Origin: an uncultured Bacteroidia bacterium
GTDB taxonomy: Bacteria; Bacteroidota; Bacteroidia; Bacteroidales; ML635J-15
NCBI GenBank assembly: GCA_902776565.1
Contig: CACYQN010000012.1
Coordinates: 155,027 to 219,026, forward strand
Direction of reading: 5' to 3'
Length of the DNA stretch: 64,000 nucleotides
Positions 46,137 to 54,832 of the stretch are shown in pieces; position 1 is the stretch's first letter, and every line of letters begins with the position of its first letter. The position numbers and the translations under genes are program-made. A model generated the notes under the pieces. That model was not told the DNA's origin. It made no database searches and saw nothing but the letters and a program-made list of their open reading frames with translations.

Positions 46137-49100
46137 ATGAGTAGTTTTTATAGTGGAAAAGGACTAATTAAACGATTCTTGTTGTGCATTGCGGTGAGTT
46201 TCTTTGCAATCCCTTCGTTTTCGCAATCTAAAATAGATTTCGAAAGGTTGGAAATTCTGAAGGCAAAACCCATTGGAGAAATGACTGCTGACGAACGCGA
46301 AGAATATGCGTCATTGAAGGCTTCGGGAGCTGATGTTCAATTCTATACGGAACACCAGTTCAAGCAACTGCGCAGCGGAGGCGAAAGTGCCGATTTCTGT
46401 AATCAGGCAATAGCATTCTGCACCGACGAAGGTTCCTACACCTTCCCTGCCGGCACAAGCGACATTCAGGCAACCGACTTCAGCAGTGGCGGAACCGACA
46501 TTGCCTGCTGCTACACAACTCCTTCGCCAGCATGGTTCTACATGCGAATCGACAATCCCGGCGACCTGCTCATATATATGGAACACAGCAATGGCTACGA
46601 CATCGACTTCGTCTGCTGGGGACCTTTTACCGCATCTACCGCCGAAGAACTTCTAAGCTCAAGATGTACAGGAGGACTTAATACCAGCACCGACAACGGC
46701 AGCCACCGTCCATCAAACGGCAACCATTCTGGCGACATGGGTGGTTATCCGACTGGAAACATAATCGACTGCAGCTACACTACCGAAGATACCGAATGGT
46801 GCTACATACCTAACGCACAATCAGGTCAATGGTATATTTTCCTTATAACCAACTACTCAAAGCAAGCAGGAACAATACTTTTCAACTCACAGCACCAGAG
46901 CTGGCTTAGTGGTCAGGCAACAACCGACTGCAACATTATCGCCAATGTTAATTCGAACTCTCCAGTTTGCGAAGGAGCGACAATAACTCTCTCCTGCTCA
47001 AACATCAACAATGCCACCAGCTACAGATGGTACTTCAACGGAGCAAACCAAACCGCAACTGGCACTCAGATTGGAAGCGGCACTTCGGTATCAAGACAAA
47101 ATGCAACCACAGCAATGACAGGATGGTACGAATTGCAGATAACAACAACAAGCAGAACAAACTCGTTCTACACTTACGTAATAGTTACTCCAAAACCACA
47201 GATAACTTCCATATACGCAAATCCTGCAGTAATTTGTTCGGGAGACATGACTCAACTTTCAGTCACAGCCAACCCCGCTACTGCATACTCGTGGTCGAAC
47301 GGAGCAAACACAGCAAACACTTCCAGCAACCCAACATCCACAACAAGATATTATGTAACAGTTACAAACACAACGACTTCGTTCAATCCAGAAACTAATG
47401 CAAACCAATCCAATAGTTGCTACGAAATCAACAGCGTAAATGTAACGGTTAATCCAAGTCCGACGGTTGCTGTACAACCTGGATACGTAAGGCTTTGCAA
47501 TGGAGACAACGTAACCTTGTCAACCGTAGTTTCAAATTGCGACAACTGCCAGTATTCGTGGAGCAACGGAGGTAGCACATCCGAAATAAGCGTATCACCC
47601 AATACAACGACAACATACCAAGTAACTGTAAGTTCGCAACTGGGATGTTCGGGAACAGCTTCGGTATCGGTAGAAATCATAGATGTCAACTCGATGAACG
47701 ACTGCAACGTTGTCTATGTTGAGGTTGACGGTGACGGTAGCGGCATGACACCATCCGACCCGACAGACATATCATCGGCATTAAGAATGTCGGAATGTTC
47801 GGGCGCAATAATCCGTATGGCTGAAGGCATCTACGAAATCGACTATCCTCTCGACCTTGTAAGCAATGTAACCATCGAAGGCGGCTATTTCGACAACTTC
47901 AACAAAAAGAAATCAACTGCAGGAGCGACAACCATACGCCGCACCAACACCAATGTACTTGGTAGCGGAGCAGCCCCGGCAGTAGTAGCACTTAGGGGAG
48001 ATGCTGTAAGCGGATTCCGTCTGCAAGACCTAACCGTAGAAACTGCCGATGCACGAAACGACATTCCTGCCAGCAATCTGGACGAAGGTATTGCTTCTAC
48101 AATTTACAGTTGCAGCGGCTGGTCGTTTGAAACAGCAAGCTCATCATACACAAGCATACCGCACACAACATCGACACAAATCGGTTCGTTTGGCGATGAT
48201 GCTTCATTACCAATAACATTACCATTCGACTTTACCTTGTGCGGAACAACCTATTTCAGTGGCACAGAGATATATGTTTGTTCAAACGGATTCATAAATT
48301 TCGGAGGGGCACCATCAAGTACACTTTCTGCACCAAGCACAAGTTCGGTTCTTGCATTGCTCCACGACTTATATCCTCCATACAGCGGAAACATTTACAG
48401 CAACTACAGCGGTGGCGTACTGACAATAGAATGGTACAACATCGTACCTTACTCAACAAGTTGCCGCACATCATCTTACGCTGAAAATTTCCAGATAAAG
48501 CTTTATCAAGGCTCCAATATCATTGAAATTTGCTACGGCAACATAAATCCTTGTACAGAAACGACATTGACCCCGCGTGTTGGCGTTCGCGACGGACAGA
48601 CAGGTACAGCCAAATATGTGAACGTTTCGTCAAGCTGGGCAAGTCCCACGACTGTAGAATCGGCAGTCGGTTGTACATTCAACGAAACTTGCAAGCCAGC
48701 CAATGGCCTCGTATATAGGTTCTTCCCAGCCGACCTAACCCCATCGGAAGAGCAGGTTGTAATAGAAACCAACTACGGTGTATCAAACTATGCCGTCTAT
48801 CTTAAGAGCTGCACCAACTACGAAATAGTAAGGTGCCAGTTGAAGCCGGGAACAGCAGGCAATGGCAAGCAGGGACATCAGGGTAATCCTGGTGCGGCAG
48901 CAAATGGCCGTACTCACGGTGGTTCGGGTGCACAGCAAGGCGGTGACGGGGCTTATGCTGGTCAAGGAGTCGGAAACAATGCCAGCCACACAGTAGGTAC
49001 AAACGGCACTGGCGGAAGCAGAGGCTCTAATGGTTCCGACGGAAGTTCAACTGGTAGTTGCTCCGGTAACAATGGAAATGCTGGTGGTACTGGAGGCGCT

Positions 49101-52100
49101 GGTTCGGTAGGAGCAACAGGAGAAACTGGTGCAATCAGAAATATTGAAAATTCCGACTTTGGAGAATTCTTTTCTCCTGGCATATCAGCAACTGGCGGTC
49201 CTGGCTATGGTGGCGGCGGTGGCGGTGCCGGTGGTACTGGCGGTAGATCATATTGCTCCAACTTATTTGGAAGTAACGATAGAAGTAACGGCGGTAACGG
49301 CGGCTACGGCGGTGGTGGCGGTGGCGGCGGTACCGGTGGTACTGGAGGTTACGGCGGTGGTTCCGCATTCGGATTATACCTATATAACACACCTCTAGGA
49401 ACTATTACCGACTGTAATATTTCGGCAGGAACGGCTGGACAAGGCGGTAGTGGTGGTGCTGGCGGCGCAGGTGGTGCTGGCGGCGTAGGTGGCGCTGGCG
49501 TTAGAGGATCAGAATGCGACTACAACTGCTTGAGTAACGGTCCATATTATGGCGGTTACGGTGGTACTGGTGGACGTGGCGGTGCCGGTGGTGCTGGCGG
49601 ACGTGGCGGTAATGGTGCTACGGGTGTGGCATACAAGATTGCCAATGTTTCCAATTCTGGGCTAACCTCATCGGTAACAACCGGATATAATTTCAACTTG
49701 GCAAATCAGGATGAAATTATAGCAGGCTCTGACGAACACCCGATTGCAAGCTGTACTGGAATTCCAATAACAATGAACGGAATTACTTTTACCTCGTTCG
49801 GTAGCGGAGCATCACCGACTAACGGAGCAAGCGGAACAACTGTAACTTATTCTACAGCAGGACTAAAGACGCCTGCTGGCTCATCTGGCAACTATACTGG
49901 ATTCATAAATATGATTCAGGCTGCTCCTACCCTACCTAATGTAGAAATGGAAGGCGATGACACAATATGCTGTGCAAGTGTACACGAATATTGTCTGGTC
50001 AATGATATAGCATTAGACCCATCAATTGTTATAAATTGGTCAGTAACATCCTCGGTCGCAGGAATCTCAAGTGTAACAACTGGTCAGTGCGTCGAGGTAG
50101 CATTCGAGAACACTACAGATGAAATCCAATATGCCATACTGCGTGCCGAACTTTCAACATCGTGCTGCGGTATTGTAAAGGTAGTTCTCGACACCATAAC
50201 GGTTAAACCGGAAATTACCAACTACGAAATTGTTGGTCCCACCATTGCTTGCGAAGGCGAAAGCATAAGCCTGAGCATCAATGCAAACGGAAGCCCAATT
50301 GATGAAAACTTGCTTTGCAATGTAGCATACCAGTGGCGACTCAATGGTTCGGAAATAGGAAATTCCAATACTTCCGTACTTGAGCTAACCAATGTAGTCC
50401 CTGCAAATTCAGGAACATACACGGCATACATAGTTACCGACTGCGGTATTGAATCGGCAGAAACCAATGTCACCATAAATCCTGCACCTATAGTCGAAGT
50501 AACTGGAATCGAAGCCGTATGTACAGGCACACCATCAACTTTTACAATCAATGCAATGGCACACGGCTCTGCAGTAAACGGAGCAACCGTAACATATACG
50601 CTATCTACAAGCGAGATGAATGAAGAATTTACTGTAACTACACCTGCCAATGCATCACACGACATCACAGGACATACATTGCTGACAATTACATCAGTAT
50701 CGATTCCGAACGAATGTTCGGTAGAATTGGCACAGATGTACAACCTTGAATTGTACAACGACGTAACCGACTTGACGGCTGGCGACGACATAAACATCTG
50801 TGGAACACAGTACACACTTGATGCATCATGGCCAAGTTCGGGATGGAATGCAAACTGGATATTACCCGAAGGTATAACTATTGACGACATAAGTTCACCG
50901 ATAGCAAACATCACATACACAGGCACTACTTTCCCATACGATGCTACTCTTCAATGGAGGTTCGAGAGCCTCAACTGCCCGGGTTCTGTTGTTACCGACG
51001 ATGTTGTCATAACCTTTGCTACAGAACCTACCATTACCCCCTCAGCAGGCGGTACGACAAATGCCTGCTTCTGGCAAGACATGGAAGAACTGACATTTGA
51101 ATATGGCGGTGGCGCAACAGGCGTAAGTGTAACAGGATTCCCTCAATACGGCATATCATACGAAGAAAACGGAAACCAAATAGTAATAGGTGGAAATGCC
51201 AATGATGTAGGAACAATCAACTATACAATAACATCGACTGGACAAAATGAAGCTTGTCCCGAAGCAACAGTTACGGGCAGCATCATTGTCGGCTACTGCG
51301 ACATTCCTATCGAAGGACCTAATCCTATATGCCAGGGAGAAACAGCCACCTACTCGACTATGGTTCCAGGTATGTACTACAGCTGGACTGTAGATGGTGG
51401 CACCATAGTTTCAGGACAAGGTACAGAATCCATAACAGTACAATGGACAGAGGCTGGTAACAATACAATAAACATTGCACTTTCTGGCACAGATGCACAA
51501 CCGACAAGCCATATAATCACAGTAAACCCGTCATATCATCCTGTGATAACTGCCAGCATCTGTGAAGGAGAAACCTACACGGAATACGGATTTTCCGAAA
51601 CTGCAAATGGAACATACGTCCAGACACACCAGACAATAAATGGCTGCGACAGTATAATTACCTTGAACCTTACGGTAAATACAAACCCGATTATCGCACT
51701 TACACCGACTGATGTTACTTGCTACGGATATAGCAATGGTATTATTGCGGCAAATGTTACTGGAGGTTCCGGCTCGTACTCGTATTCATGGTCGAACACA
51801 AGCCAGACAACTGCAGCAATAAACTCGCTAGAACCAAACACATACAACGTAACCGTCACCGACAATACAACAGCTTGTACATCAACTGCAACAATAAATA
51901 TAGAACAGCCCGACGCAATGAGCATTCCTATTACACACAACGACGTACAATGTGGAATATCGTTAGGCAACGCTTCGGTAAACGTTTCTGGCGGCGAGCC
52001 ACCATACACATACCGTTGGAGCAATGGTGACACTGGAAGTTCGGTTGAAAACTTAATGCGTGGCGAATACTCAGTAACCGTAACAGATGCAAACCAATGT

Positions 52101-53333
52101 ACACTTTCACAATCTTTCAGAATTAGAAATATAGGTATAGTTTCTGCCGAGATAGAAGAACAATCGTCTATCAGATGCTTTGGAACAAATACAGGTACAT
52201 TGACCGTGACATCAGAAAATGGAGCACAACCATTCGGTTGCACATGGAACAACGGTGCGACATACCAGACTAACTTCAACATAACGGCAGGAACATACTC
52301 GGTTACAATTACCGATGCGTGGGGATGCCAAGGCAATGCTTCATACACTCTGACGGAACCACCAGCAATGAATGTAAGCACATCGGAAACGCATCCGAAA
52401 TGCTATGGCGACCATACAGGAAAGATAACAGCAAATGTTACTGGCGGAACCACGCCATACTCATTGCTATGGAGTACCGGCTCTGGCGCAAACGAACTTA
52501 CAGGACTGGTTGCTGGAACCTACGCACTCACTATAACCGATGCAAACGGCTGTACAAACATCAGCAACTTCACAATCACCTGGCCACAAGAACTTATAAT
52601 TGACGCTCTCGCCACCGATATTTCATGTTACGGTGGTGCCGGCGGAAAAATCACGGCAACAGCAGGTGGCGGTACTGCACCATACGATTACTCTGCCCAC
52701 ATAGACAACTTGACATTCTCAAACGGCAATTCATACGACGGACTTAGAGCTGGCACATATACCGTAAACGTTACAGATGCAAACGATTGCTCCGCATCAA
52801 CTACAATAAAAATAAAGGAACCCGAACAAATAAAAATAAATAAGATTGTAACGGCTCCTTCATGTACAGGCGGACGCGACGGAAGCATTGAAATAGAAGT
52901 AACTGGCGGTATCGAGCCTTATACCTACGCTTGGGCTAACTCATCTAACGTAACCAATGTAATGACAGATTTGATTCAAGGAACCTACAGCATTACAGTT
53001 ACCGATGCCAACGATTGCCACGTTATAGTGAATTCCCTTGCTTTGATTGACCATGTTGGCGACTGCATCAAGATTCCAAATGTATTTACTCCTAATGGCG
53101 ACGGTGTAAACGACACTTGGGTAATTGAAAACATCTGGATGTTCCCCGAAGCATACATCTACATTTACAACCGCTGGGGACAGCTGATGTATGAAGGTAG
53201 AGGCTACGACGAACCGTGGGACGGCAGCTACAGAGGTCATTTTGTTCCATCTGGCACTTATCTGTACATAGTCAACCTTGAAAACCTGGAGAAGGACAGG
53301 GCATACACAGGTAGCGTAACGATATTGTACTAA
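46137..53333 (+). CDS. Giant multidomain surface protein with SprB repeats and type B (CHU_C) C-terminus
   Basis: 2398 residues. Signal peptide ending FAIPSFSQ (about 30). Residues 60-260: a Cys-containing beta domain (DFVCWGPFTA). 264-525: Ig/PKD-like modules with CSGD and YSWSNG. 526-655: beta-helix-like start (SALRMSECSGAIIRMAEGIY). 657-865: an inserted nidogen-like beta domain. 865-1165: the helix resumes and passes into a stretch very rich in Gly (GGTGGAGG-type), then more Ig-like domains. 1855-2300: six SprB-type repeats (TVTDANQC, CYG, NVTGG). 2311-2398: CHU_C domain (IPNVFTPNGDGVNDTW, YNRWGQLMYEG, GSVTILY). The CHU_C end predicts T9SS export with a PorP/SprF partner. Probably an adhesin or gliding-type surface filament. 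Confidence 0.87.
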   Translation: MSSFYSGKGLIKRFLLCIAVSFFAIPSFSQSKIDFERLEILKAKPIGEMTADEREEYASLKASGADVQFYTEHQFKQLRSGGESADFCNQAIAFCTDEGSYTFPAGTSDIQATDFSSGGTDIACCYTTPSPAWFYMRIDNPGDLLIYMEHSNGYDIDFVCWGPFTASTAEELLSSRCTGGLNTSTDNGSHRPSNGNHSGDMGGYPTGNIIDCSYTTEDTEWCYIPNAQSGQWYIFLITNYSKQAGTILFNSQHQSWLSGQATTDCNIIANVNSNSPVCEGATITLSCSNINNATSYRWYFNGANQTATGTQIGSGTSVSRQNATTAMTGWYELQITTTSRTNSFYTYVIVTPKPQITSIYANPAVICSGDMTQLSVTANPATAYSWSNGANTANTSSNPTSTTRYYVTVTNTTTSFNPETNANQSNSCYEINSVNVTVNPSPTVAVQPGYVRLCNGDNVTLSTVVSNCDNCQYSWSNGGSTSEISVSPNTTTTYQVTVSSQLGCSGTASVSVEIIDVNSMNDCNVVYVEVDGDGSGMTPSDPTDISSALRMSECSGAIIRMAEGIYEIDYPLDLVSNVTIEGGYFDNFNKKKSTAGATTIRRTNTNVLGSGAAPAVVALRGDAVSGFRLQDLTVETADARNDIPASNLDEGIASTIYSCSGWSFETASSSYTSIPHTTSTQIGSFGDDASLPITLPFDFTLCGTTYFSGTEIYVCSNGFINFGGAPSSTLSAPSTSSVLALLHDLYPPYSGNIYSNYSGGVLTIEWYNIVPYSTSCRTSSYAENFQIKLYQGSNIIEICYGNINPCTETTLTPRVGVRDGQTGTAKYVNVSSSWASPTTVESAVGCTFNETCKPANGLVYRFFPADLTPSEEQVVIETNYGVSNYAVYLKSCTNYEIVRCQLKPGTAGNGKQGHQGNPGAAANGRTHGGSGAQQGGDGAYAGQGVGNNASHTVGTNGTGGSRGSNGSDGSSTGSCSGNNGNAGGTGGAGSVGATGETGAIRNIENSDFGEFFSPGISATGGPGYGGGGGGAGGTGGRSYCSNLFGSNDRSNGGNGGYGGGGGGGGTGGTGGYGGGSAFGLYLYNTPLGTITDCNISAGTAGQGGSGGAGGAGGAGGVGGAGVRGSECDYNCLSNGPYYGGYGGTGGRGGAGGAGGRGGNGATGVAYKIANVSNSGLTSSVTTGYNFNLANQDEIIAGSDEHPIASCTGIPITMNGITFTSFGSGASPTNGASGTTVTYSTAGLKTPAGSSGNYTGFINMIQAAPTLPNVEMEGDDTICCASVHEYCLVNDIALDPSIVINWSVTSSVAGISSVTTGQCVEVAFENTTDEIQYAILRAELSTSCCGIVKVVLDTITVKPEITNYEIVGPTIACEGESISLSINANGSPIDENLLCNVAYQWRLNGSEIGNSNTSVLELTNVVPANSGTYTAYIVTDCGIESAETNVTINPAPIVEVTGIEAVCTGTPSTFTINAMAHGSAVNGATVTYTLSTSEMNEEFTVTTPANASHDITGHTLLTITSVSIPNECSVELAQMYNLELYNDVTDLTAGDDINICGTQYTLDASWPSSGWNANWILPEGITIDDISSPIANITYTGTTFPYDATLQWRFESLNCPGSVVTDDVVITFATEPTITPSAGGTTNACFWQDMEELTFEYGGGATGVSVTGFPQYGISYEENGNQIVIGGNANDVGTINYTITSTGQNEACPEATVTGSIIVGYCDIPIEGPNPICQGETATYSTMVPGMYYSWTVDGGTIVSGQGTESITVQWTEAGNNTINIALSGTDAQPTSHIITVNPSYHPVITASICEGETYTEYGFSETANGTYVQTHQTINGCDSIITLNLTVNTNPIIALTPTDVTCYGYSNGIIAANVTGGSGSYSYSWSNTSQTTAAINSLEPNTYNVTVTDNTTACTSTATINIEQPDAMSIPITHNDVQCGISLGNASVNVSGGEPPYTYRWSNGDTGSSVENLMRGEYSVTVTDANQCTLSQSFRIRNIGIVSAEIEEQSSIRCFGTNTGTLTVTSENGAQPFGCTWNNGATYQTNFNITAGTYSVTITDAWGCQGNASYTLTEPPAMNVSTSETHPKCYGDHTGKITANVTGGTTPYSLLWSTGSGANELTGLVAGTYALTITDANGCTNISNFTITWPQELIIDALATDISCYGGAGGKITATAGGGTAPYDYSAHIDNLTFSNGNSYDGLRAGTYTVNVTDANDCSASTTIKIKEPEQIKINKIVTAPSCTGGRDGSIEIEVTGGIEPYTYAWANSSNVTNVMTDLIQGTYSITVTDANDCHVIVNSLALIDHVGDCIKIPNVFTPNGDGVNDTWVIENIWMFPEAYIYIYNRWGQLMYEGRGYDEPWDGSYRGHFVPSGTYLYIVNLENLEKDRAYTGSVTILY
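48850..49630 (+). repeat. Glycine-codon-rich tract in the giant adhesin
   Basis: Runs of GGNGGN codons encode about 260 residues dominated by Gly with Ala, Thr, Asn and Tyr, interrupted by DFGEFF, RSYCSNLFGS, FGLYLYN and CDYNC islands. Local GC is clearly above the surrounding genes. Confidence 0.85.
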
Positions 53334-53348
53334 TCAAATTACCAATAT

Positions 53349-53393
53349 GCGACACAAAAGAAGCAGACTGTTAGTCTGCTTCTTTTGTGTCGC
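53349..53393. terminator. Very long perfect hairpin, bidirectional terminator
   Basis: A 21-bp stem with no mismatches (53349-53369 against 53373-53393) around the loop GTT, containing AAAAGAAGCAGACT / AGTCTGCTTCTTTT. It lies between the giant adhesin (+) and the chromate transporter pair (-). Confidence 0.88.
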
Positions 53394-53409
53394 ATTGTCG
53401 CATAGCCTA

Positions 53410-54000
53410 TCAAATCATTTCGGGCAAACCGTATGACAGAAAACCTATAAGGCCACAAACAAGAATAAGCAATATAGGGCTTTTCTTGAACTTGTACGAG
53501 GCAATAAATACTCCTGCAAAAATTATGATGCTAAGCACAAATCGGAATGTTGATTCGGTTGGAGAACCAAAATTTTCTGCCGATACCAATATAAGTGCCG
53601 AAGCAGCAATAAGCCCGACGACAGTTTTGCGCAGAATGGAAAAAATGTTTGCCAAGGTCGGATTGTCCTTATGCTTCATCAGCACCTTAGTGACAATCAG
53701 CATCAGCAAAAAAGGAAGCAAGATAACGGAAAATGATGCCAGAAATGCACCAAACACTCCCATATATGCAGGATAACCAGCATTTACAACCGCCGTGTAG
53801 CCAGTATAGGTGGCTGTGTTTATGCCAATAGGTCCGGGAGTTGTCTGGCTTATTGCAAGAATATCGGTAAACTCCTGCGAAGTCATCCATTGGTTTTCTA
53901 TTACCACCTCGTTCTGTATAAGAGCGACCATTGCATATCCGCCGCCGAAAGTAAATATGCCTATTTTTAGAAAGGTGTAGAAAAGCTGCCAGAATATCAT
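53410..54000 (-). CDS. Chromate transporter family protein, second half-subunit
   Basis: 196 residues with about six membrane spans. The CHR motif FTFGGGYAMVALIQNEVV and AISQTTPGPIGINTATYTGY identify the chromate ion transporter family (short-chain type). Half-size CHR proteins come as pairs and are thought to assemble as a heterodimer that effluxes chromate or sulfate-like anions. It overlaps the first half-gene by 4 bp (ATG within the stop region). Physiological substrate uncertain. Confidence 0.88.
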   Translation of the reverse strand: MIFWQLFYTFLKIGIFTFGGGYAMVALIQNEVVIENQWMTSQEFTDILAISQTTPGPIGINTATYTGYTAVVNAGYPAYMGVFGAFLASFSVILLPFLLMLIVTKVLMKHKDNPTLANIFSILRKTVVGLIAASALILVSAENFGSPTESTFRFVLSIIIFAGVFIASYKFKKSPILLILVCGLIGFLSYGLPEMI

Positions 54001-54548
54001 TTCTTTGCCTCCTTCCTGTCCTTTATCTTACCATAAATAAATCCGCCAAGTCCTGCCACAAGGATTATTATTACAGGTGATACTCCGAGAAGCCATATCA
54101 GCAATGCAGCCAATACCGGAATCCAGAAGTTTCGCCACGAGATTTTTGCAGTCTTTGCCATCTTGAACACAGGTGCGGCTATGAGTGCCACCACAGCGGG
54201 ACGTATCCCCTTGAATATGCTCTCGACTATAGCGTTGTCGCTAAACTGACGGAAAAAAATTGCAAGTGCCAGTATCATAAATATTGGCATAAGCACATTG
54301 CCAAGCACAGCAACTATCGCCCCAAAAGCTCCGCGCGTCTTGTAGCCCACATTTGTCGCCATGTTGACGGCAAAAACTCCAGGCATCGACTGCGCCAGCG
54401 ACATCACATCCATAAACTCCTCTTTGCCCAGCCACTTGCGCCTATCCACAATTTCCTGCTCCATAAGCGGAATCATGGCATAGCCGCCACCAATGGTGAA
54501 CGCCCCTATCTTGAAGAAAGACCAGAATAATTCGTGAAGCCTTGCCAT
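53997..54548 (-). CDS. Chromate transporter family protein, first half-subunit
   Basis: 183 residues, about six membrane spans. Signature FTIGGGYAMIPLMEQEIV followed by SLAQSMPGVFAVNMATNVGY, homologous to its downstream partner (GGGYAM..., PG...N.AT..GY), showing duplication. Ends with a basic cytosolic tail (GKIKDRKEAKK). Cotranscribed with the second half by a 4-bp overlap; this is the normal two-gene form and not a broken full-length chrA. Confidence 0.88.
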   Translation of the reverse strand: MARLHELFWSFFKIGAFTIGGGYAMIPLMEQEIVDRRKWLGKEEFMDVMSLAQSMPGVFAVNMATNVGYKTRGAFGAIVAVLGNVLMPIFMILALAIFFRQFSDNAIVESIFKGIRPAVVALIAAPVFKMAKTAKISWRNFWIPVLAALLIWLLGVSPVIIILVAGLGGFIYGKIKDRKEAKK

Positions 54549-54832
54549 ACCCTATTTATTTGGCGCAAAAGTAATGGAAATGTTTTGATGTTTGAAATAG
54601 TTTGATGGTGCAAAGTTGTTTGAGGTTGTTTTTGATGGTTTGAAAGTTGTTTGAAAATTTGATGATTGTAGAATCGCGCCATGGCACGATTGTACATAAT
54701 GAAAATCAGTAGAAACGTTGCGTGCAACGTCTTTTAGGCTTGAAATAGTTTGATGATTTCGCCGTTTCTGAGTTTAAAAGTTGTTTATAGATTTGATAAT
54801 TCGAAGATTTGATGATTTGAAAAATCAGTTAA
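54549..54832. repeat. Intergenic region with palindromes and AT-rich word repeats
   Basis: No ORF. Element Q copy 2 (AATCGCGCCATGGCACGATT, 54672-54691, flanked by GTAG and GTACA), a small hairpin ACGTTGC-GT-GCAACGT (54715-54730), and many AGTTTGATG / GTTTGAAAGTTG / TTTGATAATTCG words that also flank elements P and Q elsewhere. Confidence 0.65.

Noticed and set aside
50222..50926. 234-codon minus-strand frame within the giant adhesin
   Set aside because: Arises from low-stop complement of Thr/Ser/Val-rich coding sequence; no promoter or family.
53410..54548. Frameshifted full-length chromate transporter
   Set aside because: Each half has its own signature GGGYAM motif and start; two-gene short-chain CHR pairs are a known normal form.
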